A stretch of 6,897 nt of DNA from contig JAFVRU010000193.1 of NCBI GenBank assembly GCA_017504065.1, positions 1 through 6,897 of the forward strand, written 5' to 3'. Below the pieces are notes generated by a model that was not told where the DNA came from, made no database searches, and saw nothing but the letters and a program-made list of their open reading frames with translations. Position numbers and translations under genes: made by a program. Shown one piece after another: positions 5,939 to 6,897 of this stretch (positions within the stretch are counted from its first letter, which is position 1; every line of letters starts with the position of its first letter). Source of the DNA: Clostridia bacterium. GTDB lineage: Bacteria; Bacillota; Clostridia; Christensenellales; Borkfalkiaceae.

Positions 5939-6897
5939 ACGCCTTGCCCGTTCTACGACGGAGAAAATCCCCGCTTTGCAACGTATACGGGCACTCGATT
6001 TTATAATGTTCTTGCACGAGTTTGCAATCTTCCACACGTTCGCCCTGGGAGTCATAAACCTGCTCCACCACAAAGGATTTTCCACAGTTTCCGTCGGGAG
6101 AAAGCACTTCCAACACGTCGCCCGTTTGGAAACGGTTGCGCATTTCCGCCACAACGTAGCCGTTTTCACAGCCCTTGACGTCCGCTATATACACGCAATC
6201 GCCACGGGATTGACTGTCCGCATAATTCACCGTTTCGGGGTTTTGTCCGAGCATATACGCCGTCGTGTACGCCCGATGCGCGACCGAAGCAAGCTCTTGT
6301 TCCGCTTGCGCGAGCAAACCGCCGTTCATCACGCTACGGTAAGCATTGATCACCGTCGCCAAATAATAGCCGCTTTTCATTCTACCTTCGATCTTGAACG
6401 ACGATACGCCTGCGTTTTCCAAAGCCTGCAAATGCGCCAACATATTCAAGTCTTTGCTATTGAAAACGTACGTACCGCGCTCGTCCTGTTCGAGCGGCAA
6501 CCATTCTGATTTGCCGTTCGTCGCATTCAAAGCCCGCGTTTCGTAACGCCAACGGCAGGGTTGCGCGCAAGCGCCGCGATTGGACGAACGCCCGTCCAAA
6601 TAATCGGACAACAGGCATCTGCCGCTGTACGAAATACACATTGCGCCGTGCACGAACGCTTCCAACTCGATCTCGGGCGCGAACTCGTGGATTTCCGAAA
6701 TTTCTTTCAAGGACAATTCCCGAGCGAGTATCACCCGCGATACGCCTTGATCTTTCCAAAACTCCACGGCGTACTTGTTTGTCGTATTCGCTTGCGTAGA
6801 TAAATGGAGCGTGAGCGTCGGCGCGGCTTTTTTCGCTACGCTGATGACTCCCGAGTCGCTAACGATTGCAGCGTCCACGCCGATTTCGGCAAGAAAA
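5937..6897 (-). CDS. U32-family (peptidase-like) protein, N-terminus beyond the window; TrhP/RlhA-like
   Basis: The frame stays open to the right edge: residues FLAEIGVDAAIVSDSGVI read straight through, so the GTG at 6876-6878 is internal and the start is outside. About 319 codons are present. The U32 signature EAFVHGAMCISYSGRC is followed by RGACAQPCRW, giving four cysteines spaced C-x6-C-x15-C-x3-C. In the TrhP/RlhA members this kind of set is understood to bind an iron-sulfur cluster. Other family marks are LSTQANTTN near the visible N-terminus and FKIEGRMKSGYY in the middle. The C-terminal segment RNRFQTGDVLEVLSP, ending in GDFLRRR, is the accessory domain of Gram-positive members. Characterised relatives hydroxylate tRNA uridine-34 (TrhP) or 23S rRNA (RlhA) rather than degrade protein, so an RNA-modification role is more likely than peptidase, though collagenase-like U32 proteins exist. 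It heads the visible - strand operon. Confidence 0.93.
   Translation of the reverse strand, partial: FLAEIGVDAAIVSDSGVISVAKKAAPTLTLHLSTQANTTNKYAVEFWKDQGVSRVILARELSLKEISEIHEFAPEIELEAFVHGAMCISYSGRCLLSDYLDGRSSNRGACAQPCRWRYETRALNATNGKSEWLPLEQDERGTYVFNSKDLNMLAHLQALENAGVSSFKIEGRMKSGYYLATVINAYRSVMNGGLLAQAEQELASVAHRAYTTAYMLGQNPETVNYADSQSRGDCVYIADVKGCENGYVVAEMRNRFQTGDVLEVLSPDGNCGKSFVVEQVYDSQGERVEDCKLVQEHYKIECPYTLQSGDFLRRRTGKA

Noticed and set aside
5337..6509. 390-codon open frame on the + strand opposite ansA and the U32 gene
   Set aside because: It lies wholly antisense to two well-recognised genes, its product is rich in Arg, His, Val and Phe without any motif, and it lacks a ribosome binding site; it is a by-product of codon bias.

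Overview
The window suggests a low-to-mid GC Clostridia-type Firmicute. The reasons are strong AAGGAG-type ribosome binding sites before nearly every gene, tight gene spacing, a glutamate dehydrogenase whose active-site residues number exactly as in the Clostridium symbiosum enzyme, a type I asparaginase and an M29 aminopeptidase. The exact lineage cannot be read from the sequence; an uncultured gut-type Clostridia is my inference.

Layout. On the + strand, gdhA (40-1377) encodes a complete hexameric-type glutamate dehydrogenase that ends at a strong hairpin terminator (1401-1433). Everything else is on the - strand and converges on that terminator. In transcription order: a U32-family protein cut by the right window edge (5937-6897), a type I L-asparaginase (4929-5921), an M29 aminopeptidase (3686-4912), a His/Cys-rich COG0523/CobW-type GTPase (2414-3619), and a second P-loop protein with a C-terminal domain resembling the end of YcgQ/DUF1980 (1432-2400). 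Gaps are 13-16 bp except for 66 bp before the CobW-type gene, where a weak promoter candidate lies. No gene-free stretch exceeds 70 bp, and I see no RNA gene, insertion sequence, CRISPR array or phage signal.

How the genes fit together. Asparaginase and aminopeptidase release amino acids and ammonia, and the facing glutamate dehydrogenase can fix ammonia onto 2-oxoglutarate, so one half of the window is a plausible peptide/nitrogen neighbourhood. The other half is a pair of P-loop proteins that looks like a metal-handling unit. The first has the classical CxCC metal site plus a 99-residue insert holding 49 His and 12 Cys, built from three near-identical 90/84/90-bp DNA repeats. The second lacks the CxCC site but carries its own Cys-rich tail domain. 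This pair is the most unusual content. The metalloenzyme next to it (M29 aminopeptidase) is a possible client, but that is speculation.
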